Under the pieces are notes generated by a model, which did no database searches, had not been told where the DNA came from, and worked only from the letters and a program-made list of their open reading frames with translations. A DNA stretch of 64,000 bases from Paragonimus skrjabini miyazakii (taxonomy: Eukaryota > Platyhelminthes > Trematoda > Plagiorchiida > Troglotrematidae), in assembly GCA_014338405.1 (NCBI GenBank), contig JTDE01000275.1, positions 74,021 to 138,020 of the forward strand, given 5' to 3'. The translations under genes were made by a program, and so were the position numbers. This document shows positions 39,109 to 51,086 of this stretch, piece by piece. Position 1 is the stretch's first letter. Each line of letters starts with the position of its first letter.

Positions 39109-39335
39109 GTCTACTTGCGAAAAATATAGACTTCGGCTGGATTCCAACCAGCGACAGAAACAACATATCCAAACGTGGCAAGTGCTCTACCAGCTAAGGT
39201 ACGGAACCACTACCACCTGGTAGAGCATTCGCCGCATTTGGGCATATTGCTTCTGTTGCTGGTTCGAATCCAGCCGAAGTCCATACTTTTCGCAAATGGA
39301 TCTCTCTTATATTATCAAATCTGCCAAACTACGTA
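39109..39335. mobile_element. Head-to-head pair of tRNA-derived SINEs
   Basis: The left arm (about 39109-39200, - strand) carries, read on that strand, A box TTAGCTGGTAGAGC, B box GGTTGGAATCCAGCC and the tail CTATATTTTTCGCAAG. The right arm (about 39215-39335, + strand) has TGGTAGAGCATTCGCCGCAT, B box GGTTCGAATCCAGCC and the full tail TCAAATCTGCCAAACTAC. The arms are the best-preserved copies in the window. TTCTAAAAC occurs at 39091-39099 and again at 39343-39351, a possible 9-bp target duplication around the whole pair. Confidence 0.65.
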
Positions 39336-39974
39336 TCAGTGGTTCTAAAACTTTTAGAAATTTGCCATATGACAACAAAGTGCCTGATATAGTCGCGGAA
39401 ATCGTCAATGTCGTTCGTCTAGAATTTTTCTATCTTGTTACCTGATCACCACTTCCCTAAGTTTTGTATGCCACACTATATTGTCACTATCTAAATTTTT
39501 CATTATATGTGTAATAGATTTTAACGGTACCAGCAAGTGCATGTCAACATTGTTACCGTTGAATCCCACAAAGGGTTCTCAAAGCAGTTCGATTATAAAC
39601 AATTACCGAATGAGTGTCTCAATATTTCACCAATATTATTATGAGAAAACTGTATATAGGTTTAACCTCGCTAATAATCAAAGTTAGAAACCACTGGTGA
39701 TTCCTTATCTAGTCAAAAATGTTGTTATACTTAGGGTCTTATTCCTCTGAAGTATTTCACGCAGAACAACACAAATCCTGCTGGTAACTTTTAGACAGAT
39801 TGTTACGTTCAAAACTCTGAAGTTTAGTGCTCATTTGAATATTTTGAAAAGCATATATTTAGGTATAAGCATCGTTAAAACTGCTTGGGTATTACCAGCT
39901 AAAGTTCTACCATTTAAGCTGTAAAAAACGAAATTTTACCTAACATCACCATGTTTCCGTTTTTCATGTATTAG

Positions 39975-40263
39975 GCAATTACCAGCGTGCCAGCTATCGA
40001 CGTAAACCTAGCTGACGCCTTTGGTTTCAACATAAACAACTTCAGAACAAATATGGTCAACTTGTTATTTGCGACAATTACTATCAAGCCAGAAGCCAGA
40101 ACAACTTATCAGTTTGATGTAAGCACAACTCAGACTCCGGCCTTTTTGAGAATATGCGCGCCTCGTTTGTTGAACTTTGATGGAAAAGTTGGGTTCCACA
40201 CAGACCCTGCTAGTGTCACTGGAAATAAAATTCTGATGGAACTTGGCTTTCTTTATCACGATG
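39975..40263 (+). CDS. Exon: extracellular beta-rich module
   Basis: The acceptor CGTTTTTCATGTATTAG is strong. The frame enters in phase 0 (AITSVPAIDVNLADAFGF), continues FATITIKPEARTTYQFDV, LRICAPRLLNFDGKVGF and KILMELGFLYHD, and leaves in phase 1 at GATG/GTAAGT, a consensus donor. The next exon enters in phase 1 and completes an aspartate codon. One cysteine, no membrane helix. Confidence 0.75.
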
Positions 40264-43200
40264 GTAAGTTTATTGGCACCCGCAATTAGGGTGAACATCG
40301 TAGCTATCACATACTTCATATCATTTAAATGCTTCTGGAAAATTCAGCATTTTGTGTTGTTGAGTGATGAGGATCTGACCTTTCCTGTAACTCATATTTA
40401 TATATATCTTTCTATATACATACAGATTTATCTGACTTTTCGTTGTTAACCTCAGTCCTGAAGTTGCACCTCTGTCATTAGCCACGGAAAGATGTGGCAT
40501 CTGCACTGTGCTTCACGTTTTATCCAGGTTACACACTACTTCTGGTAAAAAAGCAACTGAATGTGCAGGCTGAAGTCAAACTGATATTCGTGTGAACAAG
40601 TGTGCCTTAGCTGGTCACATCATTTACCAACAGTCCAGCTAAGGCTGACGGTACCTGCGGATAAAATAACATATACACCGAAACGTCGTAATTTCTGAGT
40701 TTAATTCTCAATAACCAGTTACGACGGATCTTCGGATAATGCATCATACTCGGATCGTTATTTAGTCATAGTTGCTTACGTAAATCAGCGCCGGATTAAC
40801 TGTGATAACTTGCCTATACAGCCACAGTGTCATAACGTAAACAAGAAGACTATACTTTACACCCATTTAGTGTGCGTTGTAATGGTGTACATTTTCTACT
40901 TCTTCATTCAGTTGACTCATTTGTTGGTTCAAAGGTCGTCAAACAATAGACTTTCGCGCACTTACTGGGGTGTATTCCAGAGAATCACTTTTATCTCTGG
41001 TTAATTTGGACCACTCATTTTGGACCAGCACAAAACGATTTGTCATCTGACCACTTGGAGGCAGAACGGCTATATAAAAATGGAACACTGTTTGACATAC
41101 AAAAGTACTTGTGAATATTAACTTATTTCACTTGAACTTACCACCACCAACACGTTTGCGAAAGGATGACGATGGACTTGGATGTAAGTTTGGAACCTCG
41201 TTTACCGGTTCACACACACAAGCTGATTAAGTTCGGAAAGTAATGGACAGTTTGTATTCTTCACAAAATAGTAACAAAAAGTGAATCAACAGTAACCAAG
41301 TCAATCTGTGATTTTTTGATGAAAACAAATTAGCACTAATTTCTCTTCTCTAGTAAAGAAGAGAAATTAGATTTCTAGATGAAAAAGATTATGTAAAACG
41401 CATTGGGGAATTGCTGATGAATTTCAAATATTTCACGCTTCTCGGTTGTATAGAGTATAGGTAAAAACTTGACACTGTTTACAGTGAGTATGTTATCGAA
41501 ATATAGCTTTCACATAGTCTGCCTGTGTATAAATAGTAACAGATGTCACAAGAGGCGGTTATCAATTTTTATGCTAAAATATTTGACCTAAATTCAGCGT
41601 GAGAGTAACGTCAAGAATTTTTCAGTAACACCAAAGTTCACAAGTTCCGCGGGTTTGAACTTTGAGTGCACAAAATAATGTTTGTCTGATGCCCTTGAGT
41701 ATCGGAAATCTACTGGAAACTGCACAGCAAATCAGTTAACAAGGTGTTAGTCTAACAAATACTGCACAAACAATTAACGGTTTAACACGTACGTAGTCGT
41801 GACGTCTGAATGAATTTGACGTAGCGCAATGTGTTGAAATCAAGCTGATTAATACTTTTTTCAATATGTTTGCTGCTGGGACTTCTTTTAATTGTGCATT
41901 ATATGCTCAATGAAAACACAGTTTCTTACAAGACTACAGAATACAGACAGATATGGTAAATCCATCGCTTTAGTGTGTTTAAAATCTACCTGACATGATA
42001 ATCAAGCTCGAAACATGTACATATCAATATATAACGACTTGCTTGCACTGGCTTCAGGTATCGTCGACTGATATGAGTTGGGCCGCTTGCGTATTCCGGA
42101 TTGGGTTGATAACTTTTGCAACAAATCTCTCCTAAGTCCATTGATAATACTGCTACAAAATAATCAAACACATTTCGCGTTTCGGCGCCGCGAAAGTCAA
42201 GAAATTTCGTAACGTATGCATTATAACTAGATGTATGCATGGGCGGACACGACAGTAGCTGCTGTTTCATACCTCCAAATAATGCAAGTGTTATTTGCAT
42301 TCTTATGAAGGCGGAGAATTTATTGAAACGAAATGACGTCGAAAAACTTCGAGTGCCGTGTCATTTAGTCAGAAACGTTTACATGTCTAGTCATTATAAG
42401 CCATTTTTACTGTTGTGCAGTTAGTCGGTTGAAACAATCGAATCTCCATGTTTCAGACTTTATTCGACATGAACACCACCACCACCACTAAATCAAGTTG
42501 GAGCAGAGTCTGAATTTAAGAAATGTTTTCACAAAATTTCAACATGCGCTCGGTCAACTTTCCCTGGATTAACGTGGTGCTGTAAATTCACTGATCGTTC
42601 ACCAGCAATCCAGAACGATTTTAAGAAGATATCCAATAAAACGTGGGATTTTAATTACCAGTTGTCCATAAGCACACTCATGCACTGCTTCGTCAACACA
42701 CCTGATCCATTCTGTTTATTTATCTTCTACCTTGGAGTTCAAATGGGGTGACTGGATTATAATACTGTTTTCAGCGTGCCAACTGCAGCTTGTTTGTCAG
42801 CGTTAAATTTAGTTGGAGATAGAAATCACATATCACTGACGATTTATCTGACTGCCTTTGTAATTCCTATGAACATAAATAAATTCTATGGCTTTCTTCT
42901 AATGCCAGTCCGGTGGGTGTCGAGTTGTCTATCGTGAAAGCAATATAGACAATAAATAATTAAATTATAATTAAACAAACACTTGCAAAAACCCGTGGCA
43001 AATTGCACACCTAACTGTAACGGTTATGTAACAATTTTTCACGTGCAAATATGGACACAAATCGATTTAGCATAATTCATTTTGCTAGTTCTTTGAAAAT
43101 GCACACAAGAACACAGATCTTGTCATCACTAGGCCTGGTCAATGGAACTAGGTTTGAACATTAGGCTGCATTTCAGATGTTCACACTTCCTGCATTTCAC

Positions 43201-45131
43201 ATTACTAAGTTTGACTGCAAAAACAGGACATACTATCTACCAGATTTGTTGAGCTTTACGGATGGTATTTTATTGCGGGGTTAAGCAGACTTTTAGCGAA
43301 CAAATTGTTTTCAATAACTTCCTATCATTGGTTGGTAGAAAAATACAAGGAAAGTAACGATTGAGAACGTTAGTGATTAAAAAACACTGTTGCTAAGAAC
43401 ACAAACCGACACGACGGTGTTTCCATAGTGGGGCATAACTGATTGCCTTTCGTTTAGTAAATGAATGGCAACCACTCAAAGATCCACATATAAGACGTCT
43501 GAAGGAACATTTACAACGCTAAAGGTCTGAATTTTACTTCAATTTTAAAGACCAACGTTGCACATTCATCACCAGTATACCCATGGGTCTTCACCTGGCC
43601 TCAACTCTCACAGACAGTTTAACATCCAAACTTCAGAAGAAGAAAAATAATGCAGAGTAATAAACCATTAAAACTCTGTATGGATTTGTTAGACGCATCA
43701 ATAATATGTGGAAATGAAGTCAATAACTCAAAACGATTAGATTCAATATTGACTCGCACACATAAACCAAACAGCTCATGCGTGAGATGAAAATTAATAA
43801 CTGTCTCACATTTATTTGTGTTTTGGTAACCACAGGGGAGAACAGTGTCAGATGATGCAAGTTGCACGCATGGAAAACAAGGGGCAGTTAACTTCCTTGC
43901 TTCCAACTTTTTGACTAGTAACTTTCTATTCACTCCACTGTTTCGAGCAGATTGAACGCATAAAAAAGGATGTTTGAAACTCAGGGGCGACTTATTTAGA
44001 AACAGCTTTCAAATGTTGACAACTTGAGCGACTTCTGGAATATTATTCATGATTTATTGCATCTTCCGCATTCTACTTCTTAAATCGACCGTGATATTTC
44101 TGAGTAAGATTCACAAGTGTCTGTACCCCAAGTTTCGTGTATGTTATTTTAGTCGTTTTTAATACGAGGTTGTTAACGCAATGGTCACCGTTATTGCCTC
44201 ATTAGGTCGCGATTGAACTTTGAACCCGGAGCGTAGCACGTATACGTAATACTGACGAGCTTTAACGAGACTAAGCACCAAATTTGGCAGGGATGATTTA
44301 TCATTTAGCGTTTTCAATTGAACACTTGACAGTTTACTGAACTTGACCTCCTCCGCAGCTAACATTACTATCCTAGTTTACGGTAATCATACAAACTATT
44401 TCGAAGTATGTTTTCTCGTTTTGCTTCGTCGTTGTAAAGGAGTACACGCGATACATGAGTAGATAACCTCACTTAATGACAAGGGATCACTATCGACACG
44501 TGGTATTAATTGAAACGGACGTTCGATTACATGCCATTGTCAAACAAAAAGCTGACAACGGCTGCAGCATAAGCACTGGTTATTTATACAGAAGTGCAAT
44601 ACTAAGTCATTATCTTGAAACATCTAAATCGACTGCGATCAACTCACGCGGGTCTGCGCTTCGCCGTCACAAAAAATTCACTTTAGCCCCTGTGCTTCCT
44701 CGAACTTCATCAGCCTACGCACAATTATTGTGACAGTTACGATGGTCACGTGTTAAAGCAAAGTTATGGATGCATTGACTGAATCCAAATATTTTTCCGT
44801 CAATTGATGGGAACTATTTTGTTCTTTATTTTCCCAGCTGACATATCTAGTGTCCTTTTAGTATCTTCATATGATGATGTACTCATTGTTAATCGCCTTA
44901 CTGCACTGGTAGAACTATGGTTGCGACCGATACATCTACTATAATTTGACAACCTTGATGTAATCATTGTCGCTGTTTGCTGGATAACTTAAAAATGTAT
45001 TCCAGATTAGTTTGCTAACGTTGTAAGTATAAATAAGCTGAACATGTTATGTGAATTTCTTGTGGTTTGCACATCATTTGAATATTCATGGACGCCTCTA
45101 ATTTGATGTCCCGCGTCAACTGAAACTCAAG
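40264..45131 (+). other. Intron between exons 10 and 11
   Basis: This intron is 4.9 kb. It holds a perfect 14-bp hairpin at 41336-41370. Two - strand open frames of 104 codons (41986-42300 and 43619-43933) show no motif I can name and no splice context; they may be relics of mobile elements. Nothing else is recognised. Confidence 0.55.
41336..41370. repeat. Perfect 14-bp hairpin
   Basis: CTAATTTCTCTTCT and its exact complement AGAAGAGAAATTAG are separated by a 7-base loop (CTAGTAA). The stem has no mismatch. It could be a small structured RNA or the ends of a very small foldback; no surrounding feature explains it. Confidence 0.75.
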
Positions 45132-45304
45132 ATCGGAGTTTAACGGTTGAACCTGGAATTACAACCGCTGTACACGGTCTCACCTACGCCGTACCAATCA
45201 TACCGAAAGGACCTGTTTCATCCTCGGCCGATGTGACATTGAAGGTCAATTATGACAATTCAGGGAGTACAAAAACATTAACACCTACTTTGATAGCTGG
45301 TCCG
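45132..45304 (+). CDS. Exon: extracellular beta-rich module, ADVTLKV strand
   Basis: The acceptor CTGAAACTCAAG has a poor pyrimidine tract, but it is the only one giving the phase 1 required by the previous donor. The exon reads RSLTVEPGITTAVHG, YAVPIIPKGP, SSSADVTLKVNYDNSG and TLTPTLIAGP, then a consensus donor CCG/GTAAGT in phase 0. The strand ADVTLKVNY recurs as NADVAIEI (26596) and ADVLTASVTLRL (61250). Confidence 0.7.
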
Positions 45305-46142
45305 GTAAGTACAATTCTTTTTTGTGAAGCTCATGTAACCAGTGATTCATTTTTATTTTCTTTCAGAAAAATAAGAGTTGACTACAATTATTTACATCCA
45401 TTTATTATTTCGTTCATACTGGTTACACTTGTTTTCTAAGAAACGTTAATTGCATGTAACGAAATTAGTCGTGATTTGAATTTACGGCATATTTTCAGCA
45501 AAAAGCTATTAACTTCATAAAATCTTAACACGGTTTTACAGTTTTTTTAATGACTGTACTACCCAGCCTGCCTAAAATAACCAGGATATTGAGCGCATTT
45601 TCTCACAAAATAAATGGTCTGCAAAGCCTGAGCTTGTACTCAAAACTTGTAGAAGATTTGTTAGATTTTTTATCACTTGCTTTCACCCAAACAATTTGAG
45701 AGGTAACCAAACTTATTGCAAGTTGTTGAAGTTAACCGCATCAACTTCTTCGGAATCCACAAAATGAAGGATGATCCTCTTAATAATTGAACTAAAAGGA
45801 TGGCATGGCTTCACCTACGTGTTTACCGACTTTGAGTAGGCAACCCGATAATCATTATTTAAGAGGGCTTATAATAATAAGGACCGAAACGAAGGGACGT
45901 GAGCTGATCGCCAAACTGTCAGCCGCATTGTGCGGCAAAACATTCTAGAAACAATGTTGATTATATTTTACAACCTGTTCAATCAAAACCCCAACAGCTG
46001 CGAATAGAATGTCCATCAAATGTATTTGTTATATTCGAGAATAATCAGTTGTATATTGTAGTGTCCCAATTTTTAACATAAAATATATTGGGTGTAGAAG
46101 GGTTTCCGGAAGTGAACTTTCTTTTTCATGCTCTCTGGACAG

Positions 46143-46331
46143 GTAAAACTTCATTTCGAAAATCACAACCAATCGTTCAGTATCTGGTTGCACTTAACCT
46201 ACCTTTGCGTTTGCAAGAAATCACACATCAACCACAATGCCGTTTAACAGACGGTGCTCATTTGACTTGTGGTATAATGGTTGATAACCCGAAGTTTACG
46301 TCCAGGCTTGTTATTTATAATTTGTCGTCTG
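46143..46331 (+). pseudogene. Exon-like module segment that does not fit the phase chain
   Basis: A strong acceptor (CTTTCTTTTTCATG...CTGGACAG) opens a frame in phase 1 that reads QYLVALNLPLRLQEITHQ, then CRLTDGAHLTCGIMVDNP, and RLVIYNLSS, very much like the extracellular modules. The neighbours end and begin in phase 0, so a phase-1 entry would break the frame. An alternative acceptor at 46181 (GTTCAG) would restore phase 0, but no good phase-0 donor follows; the available GTTAGC donor leaves in phase 1, and a TAG follows at 46334. It may be a decayed exon, an alternative exon, or one whose partner is unseen. Confidence 0.4.
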
Positions 46332-46794
46332 GTTAGCTTAAACAGGTCAAAGTTGCAGTTAGGCATCAAACATTTTCACATAATTATTTATGTTAACTCT
46401 GTTACCGAAGATATTCATTTTTTCTATACTTCCTACTTTCTGGTATGCATAATGTCTCCGATAAGGTAATGTTGCTTACCTGGATATAGTGTGCCGAAGA
46501 AATTTTGCATCGCACAGTGGTAGTAACGAGGAGTAGGATGAGCGTGCAGATTTTCACTAAACAGGTCAAAACAGTTGAACTGCTATGAAACATCTTATTT
46601 TTAGCAAATCTTAGACAAATTTGAAACAGTTAGTTACCTTGATTAACTTGAATAAAACAATGAAAAAAACGCAATTCATGTGATGTTCTCCGGAGTAACA
46701 TTTCGTTCATTCTGATCATACATGGGCAGGTAACTAATTTTAAACGACTCAAACTTTCACAGAGCGGAAGTCGCGGCTTAAGGGAATAAACAGA

Positions 46795-46834
46795 CAAACA
46801 TAAAAACTGAAAATCAAAATTGTGGGAATGCCGA
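46795..46834 (+). repeat. 40-base sequence duplicated across the gap, left copy
   Basis: The 40 bases immediately before the N run are identical to the 40 bases immediately after it (46935-46974), starting CAAACATAAAAACTG and ending GGGAATGCCGA. This is the signature of two contig ends that overlap but were not merged. Confidence 0.95.
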
Positions 46835-46934
46835 NNNNNNNNNNNNNNNNNNNNNNNNNNNNNNNNNNNNNNNNNNNNNNNNNNNNNNNNNNNNNNNNNN
46901 NNNNNNNNNNNNNNNNNNNNNNNNNNNNNNNNNN
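46835..46934. other. Assembly gap of 100 N, probably spurious
   Basis: The run is exactly 100 N, a conventional placeholder for unknown size. Because both flanks carry the same 40 bases, the true distance is probably minus 40: the two ends overlap. It lies inside an intron of the large gene. Confidence 0.85.
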
Positions 46935-46974
46935 CAAACATAAAAACTGAAAATCAAAATTGTGGGAATGCCGA
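46935..46974 (+). repeat. 40-base sequence duplicated across the gap, right copy
   Basis: This copy is identical to 46795-46834. Sequence continues uniquely with ATATGACGGTAG after it. Confidence 0.95.
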
Positions 46975-47474
46975 ATATGACGGTAGCCGCAGTGTCAATA
47001 CAAATTGTTTTTCAAACGACACCCCGTATCTTCCGTTGCAAAGTGCCTAATACAAACAAAACACAGAGTTAAAGTTTCTGACGCGTTCTCGGTGATTTTT
47101 CGGAGCAACCGGAAACGCATACTTAAAGAATTTGTCTGATTTGCTTGCTGTTGTCACATACTGCGAGTACCGTCACTGGGTGATTTCATTTTAATGAGAT
47201 GGTACGTGTACTGACTGCGACATGTGGACAATGCAATGAGTGATCAGGACTGACTGTCATGTCCTTCTGCCCTAGAACACCAAGGTGGACAATTGCCCAA
47301 ATATAACACAACTAGATGTATTTGTTGATAAATAGTAATAATTTTTTTAAGTAAACACATTGGGCGTCAGTCGCCACTGATCGAGGTAGTCTTATTTCCA
47401 TAGACGTTTCGTTCACCTCCCTCGAGCAAATGCACTATACATGTGTTCCGTTTATTCAAAGCTCATCGGTCGTA

Positions 47475-47533
47475 ATATGTGAATGCGACAACTGCGGTCA
47501 ATTGTGAGTGAGGATCACTCGATAATTATATCA
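47475..47533 (+). mobile_element. Inverted-repeat element, right-end fragment
   Basis: TATGTGAATGCGACAACTGC followed by GGTCAATTGTGAGTGAGGATCACTC matches the right terminus of the 20-kb element (GGAGTGCGACAACTGCGATC, AATTGTGGGTGATGTTCACTC). No matching left end is visible. Confidence 0.5.
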
Positions 47534-48679
47534 GATGAGCAGTTATTTCTACCTCTGCACATCGTTTGTCAGTTCATAAAACAGAAAACTTGCAAATGTA
47601 GACTCTATGGCGATAAACGCTTGAGGTATTGATGAAAAGAGTTCGACATAGGCAATTATTAATCACTTTTCTAATATTCTTGTCGTTCTTTAAGATAGTA
47701 TGCCTAAATACTCTTAAGGCTGAAACATTCAATAGAGTTTAACAATTCAAACGTTTTGGTGTGAACAGACTAAAAGATCGAAGTGTTAGTGCGTGTATAA
47801 ATAAAACGTTTTGTCTTATGAGCGAGTGTGATAGATATTGGTTGGTTCAATCGCTAGCTTACAGTCCACTCCATCGTCGGCTACTATGAATACAGCTGGC
47901 ACTTATTGCAATCAAAATGTTTGAAAATTACCCATTTCACTTGTTTTTCAATATACCGGCAATGCACAATGATGAGTTTTACCAACTAAACAAATAAGAA
48001 AATTTATAGAAATGATGCTAGCATATCAAAACCTGCCAGGATTTCAGTGATGGAGACGTACAAGCACAATTTCGCAATCTAAATTGACCTCCTCACTAGC
48101 TTACTACAAATAGTCACTAGATTCAATTATATTTGGCCACTCAACTACTACACAGGATTGTTTCCCAATTACAACCGTCAGTAATCAAACCAGAATTGTA
48201 GCCATCACTATACGAATGTTGCAAGGTGTGTTGATTTTACTGTATTACGATTATTACATGGTGCCGTATCATGCAACCACAAGTAAAACGGTAATTTTAC
48301 CCATGATGATACATTGACGCAATTAAATGTTTTACGCTGTCCAATAATCAATTATAATATAAATCCAGGCGAGCTGTAACTGCCATTTAAGGAAAGTCAA
48401 ATCAATCGTCATGCCAGGGTGCAACTGTCTCCGAATGTACTCAGGTCCGACCGGTGCAGCGTACAAGATCGCAAATCATTGATAAATGTCTCAGCTCTAA
48501 ATGAATTCCTGATTCTGAACAAATGACAGCTCCGAATAAATAGTTATTTCGTTATTTAAAATACTTCCTAATCAGTCCGTTAGACCGTTTGCAACAAGTT
48601 TTCTTCATTTGGCATCACCTTCGTAATCAGTCCTGTTATATCTCAATGAAACCAATACAGTTTGGAAGGCAGAACGCAT

Positions 48680-49075
48680 CCTTCGTATCATCATCGCCAT
48701 CATCATCATCATCAGCAGCAGCAATAATACCGTCATTATCACAGTGTTCATAATCCTCATTCTCAAGGTTGTCATTGTCATCATTCTCACCAGCATCATC
48801 GTCACCGCCATCACCATCAACCTAGTCATCATCATCGCTGTCACTATCAGAATCACCGTCACCATAGGCATCGTCCCCGTCATCACCGCCAGAATTCTCA
48901 TTGTCAACCGCCCCGTCTTTGATGTCATTGATATCAGGGTTATTGTTTTCTTCGTAGTTACCAAACATCTTCAACAACCGAATACCCATGCGCTTTATCA
49001 TCATTCTAAATATCATCATCTTCACAATCATAAACATCATCAATACGACCACCATTCTTATCATTGCATCTGTTT
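48680..49075. repeat. Degenerate ATC/GAT trinucleotide tract
   Basis: About 400 bases are built mostly of ATC, CATC and related triplets (complement GAT, GAC, AAT) with many interruptions. On the - strand one frame is rich in Asp, Asn, Glu and Gly (for example DINDIKDGAVDNENSGG and DGDSDSDSDDDD) over more than 100 codons and is broken by a single TAG. On the + strand the same bases give Ile/Thr/Val-rich noise. The simplest reading is an old microsatellite in an intron; a decayed acidic-protein exon is the alternative. Confidence 0.7.
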
Positions 49076-49155
49076 TAGTAGCAAATACCAGTATATTTAA
49101 CATCCCTATGTACGAAACAAATTTTAGTCACTTTTGCTTTGTTTGATTACCGTAG

Positions 49156-49439
49156 ACACCTACTGTGCTACCGGCCTTAACCAACGCTGGACTCTTGAAC
49201 ACCTTCGATTACAATAAATTATCCACGCGACCATTCAGCTCTTCTTTGGCGCCCGGCGAAACAGTACAAATCTTCTACTACATATTAATACGGAATACCA
49301 TGTGTGTTTCATACACAATTCACATTGATAACAGTAACGATGACACATGGCCAGTGGAACTCGGCACAGCCTTTGTACAAGCCCACGGAGATTCTGTTTG
49401 GTGTATTGACACCAAACTGAAATCAACATTGACTCCTAG
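49156..49439 (+). CDS. Exon: extracellular beta-rich module, PGETVQI core
   Basis: The acceptor TTTGATTACCGTAG is directly preceded by an in-frame TAG, so the phase-0 start at TPTVLPALTNAG is well fixed. The core SSSLAPGETVQIFYYILI lies at about residues 28-45, followed by SYTIHIDNSNDDTWPVELG and VQAHGDSVWCIDTKL. The donor CCTAG/GTGAGT leaves in phase 2. The PGE core is the same as in the exons at 13977 and 58517. Two cysteines. Confidence 0.75.
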
Positions 49440-51086
49440 GTGAGTTATGAATGCATTTTGTTCCTCAAGTTTACGACATTCTTATATTCTAAATGTATAC
49501 GGTTTTACACGCTTTCTGAAAGTTTGGAATCAGTGAAGTAAATATTAAGAAAATATATCTAAATATTATAAAACAATTTACAATATTGACGACTATTCGG
49601 AATAGCACTCCCAATTTTACCTATGCACAACAAAACAACAATACTCAAACCCTTTCAAAATAATGAAATTAAACTTACGCACACCCATGAGGACGATTTT
49701 TGTTCATTGCTGAGAAAATCAGGTTTGAGGTCTTGCATAGTAGCTACGATTAGCCATTTCTCTTCAAAAGTGGTCGATGAGTTTTTTTGCGTGCGCACGG
49801 TAGACCGTTGGACTCGGACTGTTCTTCCTACTGAACTGAGTACGTGTGTGAATAGGGAAGAGAGTTGATTGAGATTTCACGTTACATGTCCGGACTAATT
49901 CTGCCGCATCCTTACGAGTGCGCACTACAGCTCATTTATATATCAGAAAGTCAACTTTCTTAGTTCACAGTTATTGTCACTACGATGGTACCGACAACCC
50001 TACACAAAGTTGCTTCTGAACGAACCACACGGGTATGAACTTTTGGATTGCAACAGCTACAGCATAACGCAATGTTCGTCTGTGTGACGTTGAGTAGGTG
50101 CACTCGAAAAAATGCAGCGAAATTTGTCCGGATATAAATCGTGCAATATCAACCTACTCTCTACTTTCTTTAGATATTTGCGTGAAAAAATGTTTCAAAT
50201 AAGTGCGTGTGTGTTTGCATTGGTCACATACTGAAGGCTGCAACAAGATTGTGTGACGTAAATCTTCGCGTCGCCCATTATGGACTCTTTACAACAAACA
50301 CTATGAAATGTGTGATACACAAGAGCAATCAGGGATATGATTTTTTTGGAAAACACTGTCGTGGAATGTACACACCCAAGCAACAGCATCAGATCAGAGC
50401 AACTTCCGGCCACTAACGTTCAGGGATCCCTTTGTAGTTATGGCATGTATACCACATGCCAGACTGAAGATATTAACAAAAATTTCAAGACAAGAATATT
50501 TCAGTTTTATTTCCGTTAAGTCAGTCAGCAGATCTACTAAACTAGAAAAAACCAACCAATCAAATATCTTAACCTCAGTTAATTTGGAGTTTGCCTCAAA
50601 AGCAGCATACCAAGCGCAGCAAACGCTCTGGCAGTTTAGGTATATATAGTTTTGTATCTAGACTTATTCTGCCTCTTGCTCCACTGCTGCTGTGTCCATC
50701 AAACAATTATTCTTCGGTGAGTTCCACGTAACACATTTGACCAGGTTTATAACCATGTCTGAAGGCAAAATGTATGAGCTCCTGGATTGGTTTCATAGCT
50801 TATCAGGTAGAGCTTGTCTTCTTGAGCGCAGTGTTTTTTGTCGCTGGTTTGTATCAATAGATTCATTGTAGATAACGAGATTTTAGATTTGTCATAACTA
50901 TATTACTACAAAGCAGTTTCAGAACGGAGTAAATTACCTTTTTGACTTAAATCTAACAGTGTTCACAAGTTTATTGTTAAACTAACCAGATTCATAGACA
51001 GTGTTGTTTACTCAAGCATATTAAAAGGTGATACTGTCACAAGATTTTGGAGTGAAGATATTCATTCTCCTGGTATTTCCACATAG
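49440..51086 (+). other. Intron between exons 12 and 13
   Basis: This intron is 1.6 kb. A degenerate SINE is present near 50785-50855. Several short + strand frames between 50200 and 50650 lack motifs. Confidence 0.55.
50785..50855 (+). mobile_element. Decayed tRNA-derived SINE
   Basis: CATAGCTTATCAGGTAGAGC resembles the A box of the SINE family and GTCGCTGGTTTGTATCAATA the B box, at the usual spacing. The tail is not recognisable. Confidence 0.4.

Larger units (their letters stand above)
34003..39974 (+). other. Intron between exons 9 and 10
   Basis: This is a 6.0-kb intron, among the largest. It holds a 12-bp perfect hairpin at 37303-37332 and the SINE pair at about 39109-39335. An 80-codon frame at 35904-36146 follows a TTTACAG acceptor but has wrong phase and no recognised motif. 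The stretch at 36300-37450 is unusually T-rich on the + strand. No gene is recognised. Confidence 0.55.
45305..49155 (+). other. Intron between exons 11 and 12
   Basis: This intron is 3.9 kb including a 100-N gap. It contains the exon-like segment 46143-46331, the gap flanked by a 40-base duplication, an inverted-repeat fragment near 47.5 kb and the trinucleotide-rich tract at 48680-49075. The flanking exons join in phase 0 without any of these. Confidence 0.55.

Noticed and set aside
43619..43933. - strand frame of 104 codons
   Set aside because: No motif, no splice context and no similarity I recognise; it could be an old mobile-element relic but cannot be supported.
48605..48964. Met/Thr-rich 119-codon frame on the - strand
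   Set aside because: It is the trinucleotide tract read in another frame; its composition is an effect of ATG/ACG triplets.
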